This document shows, piece after piece, positions 60,585-64,000 of a stretch of DNA of 64,000 nucleotides (position 1 is its first letter; each line of letters begins with the position of its first letter). The stretch is from Serendipita indica DSM 11827 (Eukaryota; Basidiomycota; Agaricomycetes; Sebacinales; Serendipitaceae), in NCBI GenBank assembly GCA_910890315.1, contig CAJVGD010000012.1:682001-746000 (forward strand), given 5' to 3'. The translations under genes were made by a program, and so were the position numbers. The notes under the pieces are model-generated. The model was given only the letters and a program-made list of their open reading frames with translations. It was not told where the DNA came from and searched no databases.

Positions 60585-60988
60585 CCATTTGTATCGTGGT
60601 AGAATGGTGCATGTTTGAATTGAGTTTCTCTCTGACAACTCTCTCGGTCTGAATAGTAATGCATATGGGTATATACGGATCAGGTGAACCAAGGTAGCTC
60701 CTGGATACACGTTATTCTAATAGCAGTGATGGGGTAAATTATGCGATTCGAGTGTGAGAAGTGTTAGTATACGAGCAATATGCATATGCAATCAGAGGGG
60801 AGAGTCTTTGGTCCATATTAGGACAAAAAACAGATGCCCACCACCAATTCAACGAGTTGAAATGGCTGTGCGGTAAGCGGCTTGAGATTCCGAAATAGTC
60901 GATCCGTAGATGCTTGCACCCACCAAATATGGTCGAACTGAGCTACACATTTCAAGTCCTATTCAACGATATACATACGAGAGGTACC
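60585..60988. other. 404 bp between F-box pseudogene and NLR copy C
   Basis: Convergent 3' ends; no gene, RNA or repeat recognised. Confidence 0.35.
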
Positions 60989-63900
60989 CTATTGGGTGTG
61001 ATGAGATTGCATAAGCAGAGCTTCCCTATAAAATTGCACCAAACTCTGAGTATAAGGATGATCTTTACCAAAGAGCTGGACTTGCAAATTCATGGTAGAT
61101 TGAAGAAGCTGTATGACTTCTTCAAATTGACCACGTTGGTATAGGGTAACGCACAGATTGCGAGAGGCATCAACAGTATGGCGAGTACGTGCTCCGGGGG
61201 TCTCCCGCAGCAGAGCAAGCACTTCTCATTGCATCGTTTCCGCTTCCTCCAACTGACCACGTCCATGTAGAGTGATTGCAAGGTTGTCCATTGCCCGGAC
61301 CGTGTCTAGGTGCCGTCGTCCGAGGATGTCTAGCCGCAGAGCGAGTACCTCTCGCTGAATCGTTTCCGCTTCCTCCAACTGACCACGTCCATGCAGAGTG
61401 ACTGCAAGGTTGTCCATTGCCCAGACCGTGTCGAGGTGCCGTCGTCCGAGGATGTCTAGCCGCAGAGCGAGTACCTCTCGCTGAATCGTTTCCGCTTCCT
61501 CCAACTGACCACGTCCATGCAGAGTGACTGCAAGGTTGTGCATTGCCCGGACCGTGTCTAGGTGCCGTCGTCCGAGGATGTCTAGCCGCAGAGCGAGTAC
61601 CTCTCGCTGAATCGTTTCCGCTTCCTCCAACTGACCACGTCCATGCAGAGTGATTGCAAGGTTGTCCATTGCCCGGACCGTGTCTAGGTGCCGTCGTCCG
61701 AGGATGTCTAGCCGCAGAGCGAGTACCTCTCGCTGAATCGTTTCCGCTTCCTCCAACTGACCACGTCCATGCAGAGTGATTGCAAGGTTGTCCATTGCGT
61801 CGACCGTGTCGAGGTGCCGTCGTCCGAGGATGTCTAGCCGCAGAGCGAGTACCTCTCGCTTCATCGTTTCCGCTTCCTCCAACTGACCACGTCCATGCAG
61901 AGTGATTGCAAGGTTGTCCATTGCCCGCACCGTGTCTAGGTGCCGTCGTCCGAGGATGTCTAGCCGCAGAGCGAGTACCTCTCGCTGAATCGTTTCCGCT
62001 TCCTCCAATTGACCACGTTCATGCAGAGTGATTGCAAGGTTGTGCATTGCGTCGACCGTGTCGAGGTGCCGTCGTCCGAGGATGTCTAGCCGCAGAGCGA
62101 GTACCTCTCGCTGAATCGTTTCTGCTTCCTCCAACTGACCACGTTCATCCAGTGTGGCTGCAAGTTCGTGCATTGCAGTGACCGTGTCTAAATTTCGTGG
62201 CCCAAGGATGTCTAGGTGCAGAGAAAGTATTTCTCGCTGCATTGTTTCTGCCTTTTCCAGTTGACTAAGCACCCGTAATGTCCCCGCGAGAAGAGACATC
62301 AGCCATAGTGAGTCTTTATGCCTTTGGCCAAGAGCGGCCATAACATTCGGAAGAGCAACTTCCAATAAATCTTGGCATGCATTCCAATCTGCCAAAGACT
62401 GATAGAATTTGTCGAAAGCCAATGCGCTAGCGACGTGCTGCGACTGAACAGATCGAGGGATGCTGTTGACATGCGCGAGGAGTTGCCATCGGTGTCCATT
62501 GCTACTCTCAAATGGCTGGGTTGCGCCAAGCAATAGCTGTGCTGTCATACGTATATAGGTAAAATTCTCTTCTTCGTTCAGTCCATCCTTGATATATGTT
62601 TGAAGGAGTGGGTGAACAGTGTAGAATAGCCCGTCAGTTGAAACACTGATCAGAGACGCGTGCAAAGCCGAATCTACAGTATCTTGGAACGTAATCTCAT
62701 CCCATTCCAACCCAAAAATTCCTTCTAGCTTTGTAATAAATACTTTATCACTCTCTGGTGGGGCCCAGCTCGCCCTGAACACGGGTGTGATAAATTTTGA
62801 CTCGGTCGATTGCTGGAATAGCGCGTATGGAATGAGGGAGTGGTGAAGAAATGCGCATATTCTCATAAAATCCTGTGTTTTAGTCGGTAGACGGCGAAAA
62901 GACAGGTCGAACGCAGTGTATGTCGAGGACGGATAATGTGTTCCCTCACCCGGAGCCTTGCTCATCAATCGCTTTCTATGCTTGCGGAAACTTTCGAGGT
63001 ATGTATCCGGACGCTGTGTAGTGCGGATGTAAGCCCCGCCTGAGTGACCGCCAGTGCCAGCATTCCAAGCTCCCTTACAATCTCCACAGACTTGATTCCA
63101 GATGTACGTGGGATATTGGAGACTGTATGAAGGAGGTTTATGGCCTCATTCTCCTCCAGCTCGCCGACAGGAATCGCGCCGTTGGGAGCGTGGCCAATGC
63201 AGCCTCTATTCCGTGTCGTGATGATGATTGCTCCATGAGTAGAACTTGGGAGGTATGAATGGAGATTGAGCCCAGGTGAATCTGCGTTGTCGATAAATAG
63301 CAGCCATCTTTCCTCCTTGCTATCCAGGTACGATACTGCGTCCTTCCATGTCATACTGTGGTATTCAGTGCCCAAGGAGCGAATTGACCGCTCCAAGTCC
63401 ACTTCTAGCTGGGCCTGACTGGATGCGTCGACGACAATTACCTGAGTGAAACTTGGGGAGCATTAGAAATTCTGTAATATGCATGTAACATCGCACCTGC
63501 TCCTATTCTCCCTGATCCATCTCGTGGCAAGTTGAGTTTTCCCAGAGCCTCCAAGACCATGAAGAATGCATCGCGGTTGGCGCCACACATTGCCATGGTG
63601 AAGAAGTTTCTGTGTGATAAGGGACTGAAGTTTTGGTCGCTCGATGTAGCTTATCGATAATGGTGGGAGCAGCTTCGGTCGCAATACTTCCCGTGCAGCC
63701 GACTCTCCTCTTGCGGCACCTATGAATTGATCAATAAGCTAAGTGGGATTGACGTTTACACGGTGCTACTCACTACGACAGGTGTCTTCTCTTGTCCACT
63801 TCTCACCACAGCAGGTTGCGCTGCTGGAGTAGTCTTTGAGATGATGAAGAACGGTGCGATAATTGTCGCTATCTGCTGCATGGAACCTGACCAGATCTTC

Positions 63901-64000
63901 GTGGCTGGCATGCAGGACGATAGTCGTGGCGTTTCGATCACCAGAGATGACCGCCGCGTGATGAGGAACATTCTATGACATAGTCAGCATCGGATCAACC
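60989..64000 (-). pseudogene. NLR-like NB-ARC/TPR gene, copy C (broken; 5' end off window)
   Basis: Third member of the family, on the opposite strand and clearly older than the A/B pair. Visible parts: end of the hydrolase-linker region at ~63730-63980, P-loop GLGGSGKTQL (63463-63684), Walker B RWLLFIDNAD, IIITTRNRG, ELGMLALAVTQAG, winged-helix-like FDLSFRRLP, and about ten TPRs. One base is missing in a G run at ~63037 (QAGG/AYIR region), shifting frame. An Arg codon CGA in the ninth TPR has become TGA (61226-61228), after which the frame runs on through the last TPR (YQRGQFEEVIQLLQ) to 60989. The nonsense codon alone would remove only the last ~80 residues. Confidence 0.82.
61230..62250 (-). 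repeat. TPR-coding 126-bp tandem array, copy C
   Basis: Units read GQLEEAETIQREVLALRLDI plus LGRRHLDTV.AM.NLA.TLHGRG. Seven central units are nearly identical in DNA sequence. The unit consensus differs from that of A and B (ETIQ/LDILGRR versus EKIQ/LEVVGER), so each array is homogenised within itself. Confidence 0.9.

Overview
This 64 kb window reads as nuclear DNA of a filamentous basidiomycete. Nearly every gene is cut by introns of about 43-75 nt with GT-AG (sometimes GC-AG) ends and CTAAC/CTGAC-like branch sites, genes lie close together on both strands, and the gene set fits an Agaricomycete (group III HAMP-repeat histidine kinase, F-box and BTB families, NB-ARC/TPR proteins). The family mix resembles Rhizoctonia/Ceratobasidiaceae; that genus-level placement is an inference from memory of the families.

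Layout. 0.2-1.3 kb: multi-pass membrane protein. 1.5-4.8 kb: tandem pair of F-box proteins sharing a duplicated 5' leader with a GC-AG intron. 5.0-5.5 kb: small secreted protein (minus). 6.3-11.2 kb: seven-HAMP hybrid histidine kinase. 11.6-13.5 kb: TMEM184/DUF300 membrane protein. 14.8-15.9 kb: secreted class 3 lipase. 16.3-20.8 kb: ankyrin-RCC1-BTB protein. 20.9-22.2 kb: ASXH-like nuclear protein. 23.5-25.3 kb (minus): nucleostemin-type GTPase. 25.5-28.9 kb: mitochondrial Hsp78 disaggregase in 20 exons. 29.1-31.2 kb (minus): cell-wall-integrity MAP kinase, divergent from a SUR7/PalI protein at 31.3-32.3 kb. 32.5-35.5 kb (minus): three BTB proteins. 35.9-37.3 kb (minus): F-box protein. 37.6-38.9 kb (minus): 3-ketoacyl-CoA thiolase. 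39.3-42.1 kb: Nop4/RBM28-type ribosome biogenesis protein.

From 42.9 kb the window becomes an NLR-like cluster. Two near-identical genes coding hydrolase-like + NB-ARC + TPR proteins (43.4-48.0 and 53.2-57.6 kb) lie in a segmental duplication of about 5.3 kb. A third, inverted and damaged copy (61.0-64.0 kb) runs off the right edge. Copy B sits tail to tail with an intact purine nucleoside phosphorylase gene. Copy A carries only the 3' end of that gene, fused directly to an alpha-glucosidase (GH31) gene that has lost its second half and its catalytic nucleophile. Between the copies lie a probable Helitron remnant and an orphan gene. An F-box pseudogene sits between copies B and C.

A recurring oddity is that at least ten otherwise well conserved reading frames are each broken by loss of one base (two in one case), most often in or beside a short homopolymer. 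That pattern looks more like base-calling error than decay, so pseudogene calls resting only on such breaks should be treated with caution. Breaks that do not depend on it are the GH31 truncation and nucleophile substitution, nonsense codons in the F-box pseudogene at 59.2 kb, and the nonsense codon in the third NLR. No rRNA, CRISPR array or virus-like element was recognised.
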